64,000 nt of DNA from Citrobacter amalonaticus. GTDB taxonomy: Bacteria > Pseudomonadota > Gammaproteobacteria > Enterobacterales > Enterobacteriaceae. A program made the translations under genes and the position numbers. The notes below the pieces were generated by a model. That model was not told the DNA's origin. It did not search any database and saw nothing but the letters and a program-made list of their open reading frames with translations. The stretch spans positions 682,087-746,086 of the forward strand of contig NZ_PQMB01000001.1 in the NCBI RefSeq assembly GCF_002918555.1. Reading direction: 5' to 3'. Below, piece after piece: positions 44,705 to 56,107 of this stretch (position 1 is its first letter; every line of letters begins with the position of its first letter).

Positions 44705-45643
44705 TTACTCAAAATCACCTTCGACCAGCACAGAGTCATCTCCGCTTTCCGAAGTCAAATGACTGTACTGCCACGGATTTTGGTAGGTATTCATCGCCTG
44801 ATAGATAACCTGCGCCAGCTCATTTTTGCTTGCTGGATCGCAACACAACAGATATTCCGTATCAGGTAACGGGGGTAAACCATCCACGGCCCCCAGTACG
44901 CGCAAATCCGGACTCATCATCTCAACCGGACGCGCCGTGACGCCAAGACCCGCTTTCACCGCCGCACGAACCGCAGACAACGTGGAAGCAACATAGGCCA
45001 GACGCCAGGGAATGTTCGCCGCGTTGAGCGTCGCCAGAACCACATCGCGGAACGGGCTCGGATCGTCTAACAGCACTAACGGTACAGGTTCTCCTTTTTG
45101 CAGCACATATTCTGCTGCGCAGTACCAGTGAGTGGGAGATGTACGCAGATTCAGACACTCAAACGCCCCTGGGCGATTGGTCGTGACAATCAGGTCCACT
45201 TCCTGCGCCTTCAGCATATCCACCATAAACGCATTACGCTTGACCCTGACATCCAGCGCAAGTTTCGGATATACCGAACTAATCCGGTTAAGCAGGAAAG
45301 GCAGTATCGTATCGGCGGATTCATCGGAGGCGCCAATAGTTAACACCCCCTGAAGATTACTGAACATTAATGATGAGCAGGCCTCATCATTAAAGCGCAA
45401 AATTTTTCTGGCATAACCCAGAAGCTGAATGCCGTGTTCAGTCAACAGTTTGTTACGGCCATGACGGGCGAAGAGTTCCTTCCCCACGAGTTGCTCGAGA
45501 CGCTGCATTTGCTGGCTAACCGCGGACTGAGTACGACACACCGCTGTCGCCGCCGCCGCAAACGTGTTCAGATCGGCAACAGCAACAAAGGTTCTCAGCA
45601 GATCGAGGTCGAGGTTAATTATCGGACGATTTGCATTTATCAT
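44705..45643 (-). CDS. lrhA: LysR-family regulator LrhA
   Basis: Product of 312 residues. N-terminal winged HTH (about 10-70; [20 protein letters not shown]) is followed by a LysR substrate-binding domain. In E. coli LrhA represses flhDC (motility) and type 1 fimbriae and activates its own gene. It sits divergent from alaA with a 936-base gap, and its upstream leader is long in E. coli too. Confidence 0.94.
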   Translation of the reverse strand: MINANRPIINLDLDLLRTFVAVADLNTFAAAATAVCRTQSAVSQQMQRLEQLVGKELFARHGRNKLLTEHGIQLLGYARKILRFNDEACSSLMFSNLQGVLTIGASDESADTILPFLLNRISSVYPKLALDVRVKRNAFMVDMLKAQEVDLIVTTNRPGAFECLNLRTSPTHWYCAAEYVLQKGEPVPLVLLDDPSPFRDVVLATLNAANIPWRLAYVASTLSAVRAAVKAGLGVTARPVEMMSPDLRVLGAVDGLPPLPDTEYLLCCDPASKNELAQVIYQAMNTYQNPWQYSHLTSESGDDSVLVEGDFE

Positions 45644-46579
45644 ATTTTATCACTTACTGGCGGCTCATACTGAGCATGTTCAATGCTGTGCATACAGAAA
45701 CAAGCAATTCCATTTGTAATGTGCTTCCCTTGCAGTACCCCCTGTGACAGGCGGCTGAATGTAAAAATGTATATCACGTTACTGGTGAAATGCTACCCAC
45801 TTTTCCCTGCTATAATACGTGCCGTCACCATACTGGATATTTCATTGAGGAAATACTCATTCATTATGATGTCTGCCGATTTCTGCAATTGGTAGATATG
45901 TAAATTTTGTAAAAAACGTAAATAGAGACATAATGCTTTGCGATTTTAGAAAAAATCATAAAAAACAATTATGTAAAACCAAAAGCCGTCACAGACATTT
46001 GCAAAGTACGTATACTGCAGGCCATTTCATCCCGGATATCTTAACCTAAAACCTTTTTATTTATAAGTATTAATGCGAATAATCTGATGCAAAGTTTTGT
46101 TATCTTAATCAAGGTAATCCTGTATTATTAATGTCTTTAGTAAAGACTTTCTTAATATTAAATAATAATTAATTAGAGACGCAATCATTCATTAATTATG
46201 CTTAACATTAGATTCACACTCCAGTGTTAGCAACCCACGCCGATAATAGTAACAAGGTTAAATCTTTCACTATTTGCGAAATAATGAATACCGTCACGCG
46301 GGACAAGACCTTTTTTTCGCAAAACTTTGACGTTTCGTTAACAAGACGATCCACCAAAGTAAAAGCCAAAATAAAGAATAAAAAACCATACAATTATAAT
46401 TATTAAGATTTTTCAACCAATAATTTATTCATTATTAAGTCACTCACTGCGTGTCGATCTGCCACGTATGAGCAAAATCTTCTTCTGTACACCCTTCAAA
46501 ACTCACCGCCGGGGGAGTACATTGTTCTGGGCTGACTTCCACGGCAGGGAGTGGCGATAACAGCAAAAGGTCAAGGTTC
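45644..46579. other. Long AT-rich intergenic region between lrhA and alaA
   Basis: 936 bases with no supported gene. It must hold the promoters of lrhA (minus) and alaA (plus). I see an extended -10 (tgctataat, 45808-45816) and a perfect 7-base dyad gtctttagtaaagac (46133-46147). A lysine/asparagine-rich frame at 46224-46406 lacks a ribosome-binding site and is not called. The AT content suggests H-NS-type silencing or a large regulatory leader. Confidence 0.6.
45808..45816 (+). promoter_or_regulatory. Candidate extended -10 promoter
   Basis: tgctataat is an exact TGnTATAAT extended -10. The -35 zone 17 bases upstream is poor, as often with extended -10 promoters. Transcription would run toward alaA, 770 bases away, giving either a very long leader or a separate short RNA. 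Confidence 0.4.
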
Positions 46580-47794
46580 ATGTCCCCCATTGAAAAATCC
46601 AGCAAATTAGAAAATGTCTGTTATGACATTCGTGGCCCCGTTCTGAAAGAAGCAAAGCGTCTGGAAGAAGAAGGCAATAAAGTTCTGAAACTGAACATCG
46701 GTAACCCGGCGCCTTTCGGATTTGACGCACCTGACGAAATCCTGGTGGATGTCATTCGAAATCTGCCAACCGCCCAGGGATATTGCGACTCGAAGGGGCT
46801 GTATTCTGCGCGTAAAGCGATCATGCAGCATTATCAGGCACGCGGGATGCGCGATGTCACCGTTGAAGATATCTATATTGGCAACGGTGTCTCAGAGCTT
46901 ATCGTGCAGGCCATGCAGGCATTGCTGAACAGTGGGGACGAAATGCTGGTACCGGCGCCGGATTACCCGCTATGGACGGCGGCAGTCTCGCTCTCCAGCG
47001 GAAAAGCCGTGCACTATCTTTGTGACGAATCCTCAGACTGGTTCCCGGATCTGGATGATATTCGCGCTAAAATCACCCCACGTACGCGTGGCATCGTCAT
47101 CATCAATCCGAACAACCCAACAGGGGCCGTCTATTCCAAAGAGCTGCTGATGGAGATTGTTGAGATTGCGCGCCAGCATAATCTCATTATTTTCGCCGAT
47201 GAAATCTACGACAAGATCCTTTATGACGATGCCGAGCATCACTCTATTGCCGCGATGGCGCCGGATCTGTTAACCATTACCTTCAACGGTCTGTCTAAAA
47301 CCTACCGCGTTGCAGGTTTCCGTCAGGGCTGGATGGTGCTGAACGGCCCTAAAAAACACGCTAAAGGGTATATTGAAGGCCTTGAAATGCTGGCTTCAAT
47401 GCGCCTGTGCGCTAACGTCCCGGCACAGCACGCGATCCAGACCGCGCTGGGAGGCTACCAGAGCATCAGCGAGTTTATTTTACCCGGCGGGCGTTTGTAT
47501 GAGCAGCGCAATCGGGCATGGGAGCTGATTAACGAAATCCCCGGAGTCTCCTGCGTGAAACCACGCGGCGCGTTGTATATGTTCCCCAAAATTGATGCAA
47601 AGCGCTTCAATGTTCATGATGACCAGAAGATGGTGCTCGATTTTCTGCTACAGGAAAAAGTGCTGCTGGTACAGGGGACGGCGTTCAACTGGCCGTGGCC
47701 GGATCACTTCCGCATTGTGACGCTGCCGCGAGAGGATGACCTGGAAATGGCCATCAGCCGTTTTGGAAGATTCCTCTCAGGTTATCACCAGTAA
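46580..47794 (+). CDS. alaA: Glutamate-pyruvate (alanine) aminotransferase AlaA
   Basis: Product of 404 residues, fold-type I PLP aminotransferase. The PLP lysine is in FNGLSKTYRVAGFRQGW, with INPNNPTGAVY and FADEIYDKILYDD as cofactor contacts. In E. coli AlaA makes alanine from pyruvate and glutamate and is Lrp-responsive. ATG at 46580 follows caaggttc, a modest site. A hairpin follows the stop. Confidence 0.95.
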   Translation: MSPIEKSSKLENVCYDIRGPVLKEAKRLEEEGNKVLKLNIGNPAPFGFDAPDEILVDVIRNLPTAQGYCDSKGLYSARKAIMQHYQARGMRDVTVEDIYIGNGVSELIVQAMQALLNSGDEMLVPAPDYPLWTAAVSLSSGKAVHYLCDESSDWFPDLDDIRAKITPRTRGIVIINPNNPTGAVYSKELLMEIVEIARQHNLIIFADEIYDKILYDDAEHHSIAAMAPDLLTITFNGLSKTYRVAGFRQGWMVLNGPKKHAKGYIEGLEMLASMRLCANVPAQHAIQTALGGYQSISEFILPGGRLYEQRNRAWELINEIPGVSCVKPRGALYMFPKIDAKRFNVHDDQKMVLDFLLQEKVLLVQGTAFNWPWPDHFRIVTLPREDDLEMAISRFGRFLSGYHQ

Positions 47795-47800
47795 TCCTGA

Positions 47801-47826
47801 AATCAGGCTACTCCGGTAGCCTGATT
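47801..47826 (+). terminator. Hairpin after alaA
   Basis: A perfect 11-base stem aatcaggctac (47801-47811) with gtagcctgatt (47816-47826), loop tccg, starts six bases after the alaA stop. The following tgcatcttgt is only weakly T-rich, so some read-through into yfbR, which begins 62 bases later, is likely. Confidence 0.65.
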
Positions 47827-47887
47827 TGCATCTTGTCTCCGCGCCCCCCACAATGAAACCTGTCGCAGTGAAGACAAAAGGTAACCT

Positions 47888-48487
47888 ATGAAGCAGAGCC
47901 ATTTTTTTGCCCATCTCTCCCGCCTCAAACTCATTAATCGCTGGCCTCTGATGCGCAACGTGCGCACGGAAAATGTCTCCGAACATAGCCTGCAGGTCGC
48001 CATGGTTGCCCACGCGCTGGCAGCCATCAGGAACCGTAAATTCGGCGGTCAGCTCAATGCTGAACGCATTGCGCTGCTGGCGATGTACCACGATGCTTCT
48101 GAAGTGCTGACCGGCGACCTTCCTACTCCGGTGAAATACTTCAATTCGCAAATTGCACAGGAATATAAAGCCATTGAGAAGATCGCCCAGCAAAAGCTGG
48201 TAGATATGGTTCCTGAAGAGCTGCGGGATATCTTTGCCCCGTTGATTGATGAACACGCGTATAGCGAAGATGAAAAGTCGATCGTTAAGCAGGCCGATGC
48301 GCTTTGCGCCTACCTGAAATGTCTGGAAGAACTTTCAGCTGGTAATAATGAATTTCTGCTGGCAAAAACGCGGCTGGAAAAAACGCTGGAGTCACGACGT
48401 AGCGAAGAGATGGACTATTTTATGGAGGTGTTCGTACCAAGCTTCCATCTCTCGCTGGATGAAATCAGCCAGGATTCGCCGTTATAA
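47888..48487 (+). CDS. yfbR: 5'-Deoxynucleotidase YfbR
   Basis: Product of 199 residues in the HD-domain phosphohydrolase family. Metal ligands: His in [14 protein letters not shown], the HD pair in [12 protein letters not shown], and the later Asp in KQADALCAY. It removes phosphate from deoxyribonucleoside 5'-monophosphates. The start has aaggtaacct upstream. The C-terminal segment [20 protein letters not shown] matches E. coli. A REP unit follows. Confidence 0.94.
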   Translation: MKQSHFFAHLSRLKLINRWPLMRNVRTENVSEHSLQVAMVAHALAAIRNRKFGGQLNAERIALLAMYHDASEVLTGDLPTPVKYFNSQIAQEYKAIEKIAQQKLVDMVPEELRDIFAPLIDEHAYSEDEKSIVKQADALCAYLKCLEELSAGNNEFLLAKTRLEKTLESRRSEEMDYFMEVFVPSFHLSLDEISQDSPL

Positions 48488-48493
48488 CGATTG

Positions 48494-48540
48494 TTGCCGG
48501 ATGGCAGCTGACGCCGGTAAGCGCAGCGCCATCCGGTCCC
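48494..48540. repeat. REP element between yfbR and yfbS
   Basis: gccggatggc (48496-48505) pairs with the segment gccatccggt (48528-48537), enclosing cagctgacgccggtaagcgc. It fills the gap between two convergent genes (stops at 48487 and 48542). Confidence 0.85.
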
Positions 48541-48541
48541 A

Positions 48542-50374
48542 TCAGAACGGAAACAGCAGCGGGATCATCAATACACACACGACCATCACTATAATCGTGA
48601 ATGGGACGCCCAGTTTGATAAAATCACTGAAACTGTAATTGCCGGGCCCAAGAACCAGCGTGTTAACCGGTGACGACACTGGCGTCATAAACGCGGCGGA
48701 AGCGGCCATCGCAATTGCCATCGCAAACGGATAAGGCGATACGCCCATTGTTTTTGCCGCCGCCAGCGCAATAGGCGCCATCAATACGGCTGTTGCGGTA
48801 TTGGAGATAAACAACCCAATTGCTGAGCACAGCACAAACAGACAGCCCAGCATCATGTATGGCCCGTAGCCCCCGCCGACATCCATGAGTCCTTTAACGA
48901 TCAGATCGACACCGCCCGTTTTTTGTAACGCGAGGGCAAACGGCATCATGCCGACAATTAAAATAATACTCGGCCAGTGAATGGCTTTATAGGCGCTTTC
49001 CGCATCGATACAGCGGAATTTCCCCATCAGCAAACAGGCAATAATCGCGGCAATCGGGTTGGGAATTTCGTCAGTCAGCATCAGCGCGACCATCAGCACC
49101 AGACAAAAAATCGCATGGGGCGCCTGGCTGTGTGCCGGTGAGGCTTCACTGACCTCTTCCGGCAGATTGAGAGCCACAAAATCGCGCCCTTGCTTCGCCA
49201 GCATACTGATGAGTTTCCAGTTACCAACGACCAGAATAATGTCGCCCATCAGCAGCGGTTCATCGGAAAGCGAACCTTCCTGCGCCACGCCGTCGCGCTT
49301 AAGGCCCACAACGTTCAGCCCGTAACGGGTACGAAAGCCAATTTCACGCACCGATTTTCCGATCAGCTCCGACTCAGGTATTAACGAAACCTCCGCCATC
49401 CCGACATCCAGCGCCTGATCGGAGAAATACTCACCGCGCAGCACCATCGGTTCGAGTAATTGTTCGCTGCAAAACTGTCTCAAATCAACGTCCGCTGCCG
49501 ACATATCAATCAGCAACACGTCACGGGCGCGAAATTCCGACACCCCATTGACGTTCACAATCACCCGCCGAAAACGCCGCCAGCGTTCAACGCCGATGAC
49601 ATTCGCCCCATAGCGTTCACGCAGCTTAAGATCGTCGAGTCGCTGTCCCACCATCGGCGAACCGGGCCGGATAGCCAGGCGGCGCGCGCGTCCGGTCAGA
49701 CGATACTCTTTGATTAAGTCACGGAAGGTACGGCGTTTCCAGCCGTCACGCTGCTGTGCAGGGTTATCCCCTTTAAGCATAAATCGCATCAGCAGCATAT
49801 AGATAATGCCCAGCACCAGAACCACCAGGCCAATTGGCGTTACGCTGAAGAAGCTGAATCCCGCATATCCTTCGCGCAGCAACTCACTGTTGACCACCAG
49901 GTTAGGCGGCGTCGCCACCAGGGTCATCATACCGCTAATCAACCCGGCAAAGCTGAGCGGCATCATCAGGCGCGAAGGTGAGATCTGCATACGCATTGAC
50001 ACGCTGAGCACCACCGGAATAAAGATAGCCACCACCCCGGTTGAACTCATGAAGGCGCCAAGTCCCGCAACGGTCAGCATCAGCAGAACCAGCATTTTAA
50101 CCTCACTGCTGCCTGCCACTTTCACCAGCCAGGCACCCATTACGGTGGCCACGCCAGTACGTACCAGCCCATCGCCAATAATAAACAGGGCGGCGATCAG
50201 TACAACGTTAGGATCGCTAAAACCGGAAAAGGCCTCGGAGAGGTTAAGGGTTCCACTGAGAACAAAAGCCACGATGACAAACAAAGCAACCGCGTCCATA
50301 CGCACTTTGCCCGTCGCAAACATGATAACGGCAACCGCTAATAAGAAAAGAACCCAAATCAATTCACCGTTCAC
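48542..50374 (-). CDS. yfbS: YfbS, SLC13-type anion transporter with RCK_C domains
   Basis: Product of 610 residues. Membrane blocks at both ends (about 1-185 and 400-610) resemble the CitMHS/ArsB-NhaD and sodium:sulfate symporter group, with [20 protein letters not shown] and [18 protein letters not shown] as the paired signature loops. Two TrkA-C/RCK_C regulatory domains lie between (about 205-375), with [20 protein letters not shown] and [16 protein letters not shown]. Substrate is unknown. ATG at 50374. Confidence 0.9.
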   Translation of the reverse strand: MNGELIWVLFLLAVAVIMFATGKVRMDAVALFVIVAFVLSGTLNLSEAFSGFSDPNVVLIAALFIIGDGLVRTGVATVMGAWLVKVAGSSEVKMLVLLMLTVAGLGAFMSSTGVVAIFIPVVLSVSMRMQISPSRLMMPLSFAGLISGMMTLVATPPNLVVNSELLREGYAGFSFFSVTPIGLVVLVLGIIYMLLMRFMLKGDNPAQQRDGWKRRTFRDLIKEYRLTGRARRLAIRPGSPMVGQRLDDLKLRERYGANVIGVERWRRFRRVIVNVNGVSEFRARDVLLIDMSAADVDLRQFCSEQLLEPMVLRGEYFSDQALDVGMAEVSLIPESELIGKSVREIGFRTRYGLNVVGLKRDGVAQEGSLSDEPLLMGDIILVVGNWKLISMLAKQGRDFVALNLPEEVSEASPAHSQAPHAIFCLVLMVALMLTDEIPNPIAAIIACLLMGKFRCIDAESAYKAIHWPSIILIVGMMPFALALQKTGGVDLIVKGLMDVGGGYGPYMMLGCLFVLCSAIGLFISNTATAVLMAPIALAAAKTMGVSPYPFAMAIAMAASAAFMTPVSSPVNTLVLGPGNYSFSDFIKLGVPFTIIVMVVCVLMIPLLFPF

Positions 50375-50419
50375 AACATATCCTTGTTAAATGAGAGGGA
50401 TGGACTGATTCTGCCATAA

Positions 50420-50442
50420 AAAAGCCCCGAGGAGACGGGGCT
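50420..50442 (-). terminator. Terminator after hxpA
   Basis: On the minus strand, agccccg (50442-50436) pairs with cggggct (50429-50423) and is followed by TTTTTT-type sequence (plus-strand aaaaaa ending at 50423). It lies nine bases beyond the hxpA stop. Confidence 0.85.
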
Positions 50443-50451
50443 AAATCATGA

Positions 50452-51111
50452 TCAGGCATTTCTTAGAACAACCACGTCGCCATTTGGCTGTTTGGTCACC
50501 GATATTTGGTCCAGACGGGTTAGCGCAAAGTCAACCTCATCCAGGCGCGGCGTCTCCTCTGGCGCATTAACGGCAATAACGTGGCACCCCGCCGCCAGCC
50601 CGGAAAGCACTCCCGCAGGCGCATCTTCCACTACCGCGCACTCACCCGGTGCCAGGCCAAGCAGCTGTGCGCCCAACAGATAGGCATCCGGCTCCGGTTT
50701 TCCTCTTTTTACCCGCTCGGCAGTGACAAACACTTCGGGGGCAGGAAGGCAAGCCACCCGATGACGCGCGCGCGCCACCGGCATTGACCCGGAGGTGACA
50801 ATGGCCCACGGGATCCCGACTTTATTAAGGTGATTAAGCAGTTCAATTGCCCCCGGCAGCGCGGTAATCCCGGCCGTCCCGGTCGCCTCAATTTGTTCCA
50901 GACGCGTAAACTCGGCGGCAATCTCTGCCTCTGACTTGCCCGCCATAAAATGGCGCAGAGAAGTGATTGCCTGCTTGCCATGAATAAATCCCAGCACTTC
51001 ATCATGAGCAAGACCGAAACGATCGGCCCAGTTGCACCACGCTCGTTCTACCGCTGGTAAGGAATCGACCAGCGTTCCATCCAGATCAAACAGAAAGCCT
51101 TTGCACTGCAC
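50452..51111 (-). CDS. hxpA: Sugar phosphatase HxpA (YfbT), HAD family
   Basis: Product of 219 residues. HAD motif I is FLFDLDGTLVDS, motif II VTSGSMP, motif III Lys in VKRGKPEPDAYL, motif IV VVEDAPAGVLSG. E. coli YfbT acts on several sugar phosphates. The GTG at 51111 is chosen because gaggaggtga lies just before it and the N-terminus MQCKGF matches E. coli MRCKGF; an ATG at 51129 would overlap yfbU and put the strong ribosome-binding site inside the coding frame. It follows yfbU directly, so the two are probably cotranscribed. Confidence 0.88.
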   Translation of the reverse strand: MQCKGFLFDLDGTLVDSLPAVERAWCNWADRFGLAHDEVLGFIHGKQAITSLRHFMAGKSEAEIAAEFTRLEQIEATGTAGITALPGAIELLNHLNKVGIPWAIVTSGSMPVARARHRVACLPAPEVFVTAERVKRGKPEPDAYLLGAQLLGLAPGECAVVEDAPAGVLSGLAAGCHVIAVNAPEETPRLDEVDFALTRLDQISVTKQPNGDVVVLRNA

Positions 51112-51121
51112 ACTCACCTCC

Positions 51122-51631
<510 letters not shown>

Positions 51632-51650
51632 TCACTCTGGTACTGCAAAA

Positions 51651-51680
51651 AAAAGAAGGCATCAGTGTGCCTTCTTTTAT
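51651..51680 (-). terminator. Terminator after yfbV
   Basis: gaaggca (51656-51662) with tgccttc (51669-51675). On the minus strand the stem is followed by a long T run (plus-strand a-run 51648-51655). It begins about 25 bases after the yfbV stop. Confidence 0.85.
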
Positions 51681-51699
51681 ATGCGTAATCAGGGGGCAA

Positions 51700-52155
51700 T
51701 TACAAATCATCAAGGAAAGTTTTATCCAGTTGTTTGAAGGCGCGCTTAAGCGTGTCAGCTAACGCCTGATAATCCGGCTTTCCTTCAACCGGCGTCAGTG
51801 CCTGTCCGGCTTCCTGTAATTTACCGCGAACTTCATAAAACCAGTTCAGGATGGTCGGGGGCAGCGGTGTAACCGAACGCTTACCCAACCACCATAGCCC
51901 CTGCATTGGCAAGCTGAGTGCAAACAGCGCGGTGGCTACCGCGGGTCCCAGCTGACCGCCCAGCGCTATCTGCCAGCACAGGGTAAAGATGGCGATCGGC
52001 GGCATAAAACGAATCGCGTAGCGGGTCATGCGTATTACACGATTTTCGACAAAGACCGGCGCCAGGCGCTTTTCCATCGGCCACGTCTTTGAGTAGTGCT
52101 GCCCCCGGCGAAACAGACTAAAAAAATTTACGGAGCGATTATCCGGCATCGACAT
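51700..52155 (-). CDS. yfbV: UPF0208 membrane protein YfbV
   Basis: Product of 151 residues with two membrane helices (about 45-65 and 70-92, [16 protein letters not shown] and [20 protein letters not shown]) and a cytoplasmic C-terminal part. In E. coli YfbV (UPF0208) is linked to insulation of the Ter macrodomain by genetic evidence; mechanism unresolved. Divergent from ackA. Confidence 0.93.
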   Translation of the reverse strand: MSMPDNRSVNFFSLFRRGQHYSKTWPMEKRLAPVFVENRVIRMTRYAIRFMPPIAIFTLCWQIALGGQLGPAVATALFALSLPMQGLWWLGKRSVTPLPPTILNWFYEVRGKLQEAGQALTPVEGKPDYQALADTLKRAFKQLDKTFLDDL

Positions 52156-52494
52156 GGCTTACCTCAACTTCACATATAAAAATTCAAAAAATTGTGCAAA
52201 ACAACAACTACGAGGGACAACGTTCAAAACATTTTGTCTTCGATACCCACTATCGGGTATCCTGTATCAGCCTGTAGAAGGCCTGTAGTCCAAAATCATT
52301 GAGTCGTCAAATTTACATATAGTATGCCATTGGCTGAAAAATACGCAAAATGGCATAGACTCAAAGGTATTTATTCCATCATGTCAAAAAAGATTAGTGG
52401 GCATGATGTTAATCATAAATGTCAGCGTCATCATGCGCTACGCTTTATGGCTTCCTGACGTTTTTTTAGCCACGTATCAATAATAGGTACTTCC
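52156..52494. promoter_or_regulatory. ackA / yfbV divergent control region
   Basis: 339 bases without a gene. It holds a 7-base dyad gataccc/gggtatc (52242-52261) and a 9-base perfect inverted repeat tatgccatt/aatggcata (52323-52331 and 52349-52357, 17 bases apart), either of which could be an operator or a leader hairpin. Promoters for ackA are expected here. Confidence 0.55.
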
Positions 52495-53697
52495 ATGTCG
52501 AGTAAGTTAGTACTGGTTCTGAACTGCGGTAGCTCCTCACTGAAATTTGCAATCATCGACGCAGTTAACGGTGAAGAATACCTTTCTGGTTTAGCCGAAT
52601 GTTTCCATCTCCCGGAAGCACGCATCAAATGGAAAATGGATGGCGGCAAACAAGAAGCGGCTTTAGGTGCAGGCGCCGCTCACAGTGAAGCGCTGAACTT
52701 TATCGTTAATACTATTCTGGCACAAAAACCAGAACTGTCTGCGCAGTTGACCGCAATCGGTCACCGTATCGTACACGGCGGCGAGAAGTATACCAGCTCC
52801 GTGGTCATTGATGACTCTGTTATTCAGGGTATCAAAGACTCTGCTTCTTTCGCGCCGCTGCATAACCCGGCTCACCTGATCGGTATCGCTGAAGCGCTGA
52901 AATCCTTCCCGCACCTGAAAGATAAGAACGTTGCCGTGTTTGACACCGCGTTCCATCAGACTATGCCGGAAGAGTCTTACCTCTATGCCCTGCCGTACAG
53001 CCTGTACAAAGAGCACGGCGTACGTCGTTACGGCGCACACGGCACCAGCCACTTCTATGTGACTCAGGAAGCCGCAAAAGCGCTGAACAAGCCGGTTGAA
53101 GAGTTGAACATCATCACTTGCCACCTGGGCAACGGGGGTTCCGTTTCTGCTATTCGTAACGGTAAATGTGTTGATACCTCCATGGGCCTGACCCCGCTGG
53201 AAGGTCTGGTGATGGGTACCCGCTCTGGTGACATTGACCCGGCGATCATCTTCCACCTGCACGACACCCTGGGCATGAGCGTTGACCAGATCAACAAAAT
53301 GCTGACCAAAGAATCCGGTCTGCTGGGCCTGACTGAAGTCACCAGCGACTGCCGCTATGTTGAAGACAACTACACCACCAAAGAAGACGCCAAACGTGCG
53401 ATGGACGTTTACTGCCACCGTCTGGCGAAATACATCGGCTCTTACACTGCGCTGATGGATGGTCGTCTGGATGCCGTGGTCTTCACTGGTGGTATCGGTG
53501 AAAATGCCGCGATGGTTCGCGAGCTTTCCCTGAGTAAACTGGGCGTTCTGGGCTTTGAAGTCGACCACGAACGTAACCTGGCCGCGCGTTTCGGCAAATC
53601 TGGTTTCATCAACAAAGAAGGTACCCGTCCTGCGGTGGTGATCCCAACCAACGAAGAACTGGTTATCGCGCAAGACGCGAGCCGTCTGACCGCCTGA
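52495..53697 (+). CDS. ackA: Acetate kinase
   Basis: Product of 400 residues in the acetokinase/ASKHA family. It interconverts acetyl phosphate + ADP and acetate + ATP. Signatures: [12 protein letters not shown] at the N-terminus, [12 protein letters not shown], the catalytic region [20 protein letters not shown] and [14 protein letters not shown]. Start ATG at 52495. Codon use is strongly biased, as for a highly expressed gene. Transcribed with pta; the 79-base spacer contains a hairpin. Confidence 0.98.
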   Translation: MSSKLVLVLNCGSSSLKFAIIDAVNGEEYLSGLAECFHLPEARIKWKMDGGKQEAALGAGAAHSEALNFIVNTILAQKPELSAQLTAIGHRIVHGGEKYTSSVVIDDSVIQGIKDSASFAPLHNPAHLIGIAEALKSFPHLKDKNVAVFDTAFHQTMPEESYLYALPYSLYKEHGVRRYGAHGTSHFYVTQEAAKALNKPVEELNIITCHLGNGGSVSAIRNGKCVDTSMGLTPLEGLVMGTRSGDIDPAIIFHLHDTLGMSVDQINKMLTKESGLLGLTEVTSDCRYVEDNYTTKEDAKRAMDVYCHRLAKYIGSYTALMDGRLDAVVFTGGIGENAAMVRELSLSKLGVLGFEVDHERNLAARFGKSGFINKEGTRPAVVIPTNEELVIAQDASRLTA

Positions 53698-53702
53698 TTT
53701 CA

Positions 53703-53734
53703 CACCGCCAGCCATAACGCTGGCGGTGCTGTTT
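53703..53734 (+). terminator. Hairpin between ackA and pta
   Basis: caccgccagc (53703-53712) and gctggcggtg (53719-53728) form a perfect 10-base stem with loop cataac, followed by ctgtttt. It is a weak terminator or stability hairpin that would let AckA exceed Pta levels while keeping cotranscription. Confidence 0.7.
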
Positions 53735-53776
53735 TGTCACCCGCCTGATGTCGGCGGTAACGAAAGAGGATAAACC

Positions 53777-55918
53777 GTGTCCCGTATTATTATGCTGATC
53801 CCTACCGGAACCAGCGTCGGCCTGACCAGCGTCAGCCTCGGCGTCATCCGTGCTATGGAACGCAAAGGCGTTCGACTGAGCGTCTTTAAGCCAATCGCTC
53901 AACCTCGTGCCGGTGGCGATGCGCCCGACCAGACAACCACTATCGTTCGTGCAAACTCTAATCTGCCCGCGGCTGAACCGCTGAAGATGAGCCACGTTGA
54001 GTCTCTGCTGTCCAGCAATCAGAAAGATGTGCTGATGGAAGAGATCATCGCGAACTATCACGCCAGCGCGAAAGACGCTGAAGTCGTACTGGTTGAAGGC
54101 CTGGTCCCAACCCGTAAGCACCAGTTCGCGCAGTCCCTGAACTACGAAATCGCCAAAACGCTGAACGCGGAAATCGTCTTCGTCATGTCCCAGGGTACCG
54201 ATACGCCGGAACAGCTGAACGAGCGTATTGAACTGACTCGCAGCAGCTTCGGCGGCGCAAAAAATACCAGCATCACCGGCGTTATCGTCAACAAGCTGAA
54301 CGCCCCGGTTGATGAGCAGGGCCGTACTCGCCCGGATCTGTCTGAGATTTTCGACGACTCTTCCAAAGCGCAGGTGATCAAAGTCGATCCGGCTAAACTG
54401 CAGGAGTCCAGCCCGCTGCCGGTTCTGGGCGCGGTGCCGTGGAGCTTTGACCTGATCGCAACGCGTGCAATCGATATGGCGCGTCACCTGAACGCCACCA
54501 TCGTTAACGAAGGCGACATCAACACCCGCCGCGTGAAGTCAGTGACTTTCTGCGCGCGCAGCATTCCGCACATGCTGGAGCACTTCCGTGCAGGTTCCCT
54601 GCTGGTCACCTCCGCTGACCGTCCGGACGTACTGGTTGCCGCTTGCCTTGCCGCGATGAACGGGGTGGAAATTGGCGCCCTGCTGCTGACCGGCGGCTAC
54701 GAAATGGACGCGCGCATCAATAAACTGTGCGAACGCGCATTCGCTACCGGCCTGCCGGTATTTATGGTGAACACCAATACTTGGCAGACCTCCCTGAGCC
54801 TGCAGAGCTTCAACCTGGAAGTACCGGTTGACGATCACGAGCGCATTGAGAAAGTTCAGGAATATGTCGCTGACTACATCAACGCTGACTGGATTGACTC
54901 CCTGACGGCGACCTCTGAGCGCAGCCGTCGTCTGTCGCCGCCAGCGTTCCGTTATCAGCTGACCGAACTGGCGCGTCAGGCCGGTAAACGCGTCGTGCTG
55001 CCGGAAGGTGACGAACCGCGTACCGTTAAAGCGGCAGCTATCTGTGCTGAACGTGGTATCGCAACCTGCGTGCTGCTGGGTAACCCGGAAGAGATTAACC
55101 GCGTTGCGGCGTCGCAGGGTGTTGAGCTGGGTGCGGGCATTGAAATCGTCGATCCTGAAGTGGTTCGTGAAAGCTATGTCGCTCGCCTGGTTGAGCTGCG
55201 TAAGAGCAAAGGTATGACCGAAACCGTCGCCCGCGAACAGCTGGAAGACAACGTGGTTCTCGGTACCCTGATGCTGGAGCAGGATGAAGTTGACGGACTG
55301 GTTTCCGGCGCGGTTCACACCACGGCGAACACCATCCGTCCGCCGCTGCAGCTGATCAAAACGGCACCGGGCAGTTCCCTGGTTTCTTCCGTGTTCTTCA
55401 TGCTGCTGCCGGAACAGGTTTATGTTTACGGTGACTGTGCGATCAACCCGGATCCGACCGCTGAACAGCTGGCAGAGATCGCGATTCAGTCCGCAGATTC
55501 CGCCATTGCTTTCGGTATTGAACCGCGCGTGGCAATGCTCTCCTACTCCACCGGCACTTCTGGCGCGGGTAGCGACGTAGAAAAAGTCCGTGAAGCGACT
55601 CGTCTGGCGCAGGAAAAACGTCCTGACCTGATGATCGACGGCCCGCTGCAGTATGACGCTGCCGTCATGGCTGACGTTGCGAAATCCAAAGCGCCGAACT
55701 CTCCGGTTGCAGGTCGCGCGACCGTGTTCATCTTCCCGGATCTGAACACCGGTAACACCACCTACAAAGCGGTACAGCGTTCTGCCGACCTGATCTCCAT
55801 CGGGCCGATGCTGCAAGGTATGCGCAAGCCGGTGAACGACCTGTCTCGTGGCGCGCTGGTAGATGACATCGTCTACACCATCGCTCTGACCGCGATTCAG
55901 TCTTCCCAGCAGCAGTAA
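53777..55918 (+). CDS. pta: Phosphate acetyltransferase
   Basis: Product of 713 residues, the long enterobacterial form. N-terminal P-loop/BioD-like domain (about 1-225), central DRTGG domain (about 230-350) and C-terminal catalytic PTA_PTB domain (about 385-713; [47 protein letters not shown]). It makes acetyl phosphate from acetyl-CoA. GTG start at 53777 with gaaagaggataaacc. With AckA it forms the acetate overflow and anaerobic ATP route. Confidence 0.98.
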   Translation: MSRIIMLIPTGTSVGLTSVSLGVIRAMERKGVRLSVFKPIAQPRAGGDAPDQTTTIVRANSNLPAAEPLKMSHVESLLSSNQKDVLMEEIIANYHASAKDAEVVLVEGLVPTRKHQFAQSLNYEIAKTLNAEIVFVMSQGTDTPEQLNERIELTRSSFGGAKNTSITGVIVNKLNAPVDEQGRTRPDLSEIFDDSSKAQVIKVDPAKLQESSPLPVLGAVPWSFDLIATRAIDMARHLNATIVNEGDINTRRVKSVTFCARSIPHMLEHFRAGSLLVTSADRPDVLVAACLAAMNGVEIGALLLTGGYEMDARINKLCERAFATGLPVFMVNTNTWQTSLSLQSFNLEVPVDDHERIEKVQEYVADYINADWIDSLTATSERSRRLSPPAFRYQLTELARQAGKRVVLPEGDEPRTVKAAAICAERGIATCVLLGNPEEINRVAASQGVELGAGIEIVDPEVVRESYVARLVELRKSKGMTETVAREQLEDNVVLGTLMLEQDEVDGLVSGAVHTTANTIRPPLQLIKTAPGSSLVSSVFFMLLPEQVYVYGDCAINPDPTAEQLAEIAIQSADSAIAFGIEPRVAMLSYSTGTSGAGSDVEKVREATRLAQEKRPDLMIDGPLQYDAAVMADVAKSKAPNSPVAGRATVFIFPDLNTGNTTYKAVQRSADLISIGPMLQGMRKPVNDLSRGALVDDIVYTIALTAIQSSQQQ

Positions 55919-55958
55919 TAATCTGCCCCCGTTGCGCGGCTCCGGCTGCGCAACTCCG

Positions 55959-55990
55959 ATCCGGAAATAGTGATATTTCCGGATTTTTTA
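55959..55990 (+). terminator. Terminator after pta
   Basis: atccggaaata (55959-55969) and tatttccggat (55974-55984) form a perfect 11-base stem with a four-base loop, followed by tttttt. It starts 41 bases after the pta stop. Confidence 0.92.
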
Positions 55991-56107
55991 TGTCTGCCAT
56001 TTCCCTGCGCAAACCTGAATTATTTGCTTAGATGCGCTGCGTCAATGAATAACTATTCTCCTCTTCGCATACTTAGCCTCTTTGCCTTGCAACAGGGATA
56101 GTCTTTA

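Noticed and set aside
46224-46406. 60-codon frame in the lrhA-alaA gap
   Set aside because: Low-complexity Lys/Asn-rich ending, no ribosome-binding site and no family resemblance; likely a chance frame in AT-rich DNA.
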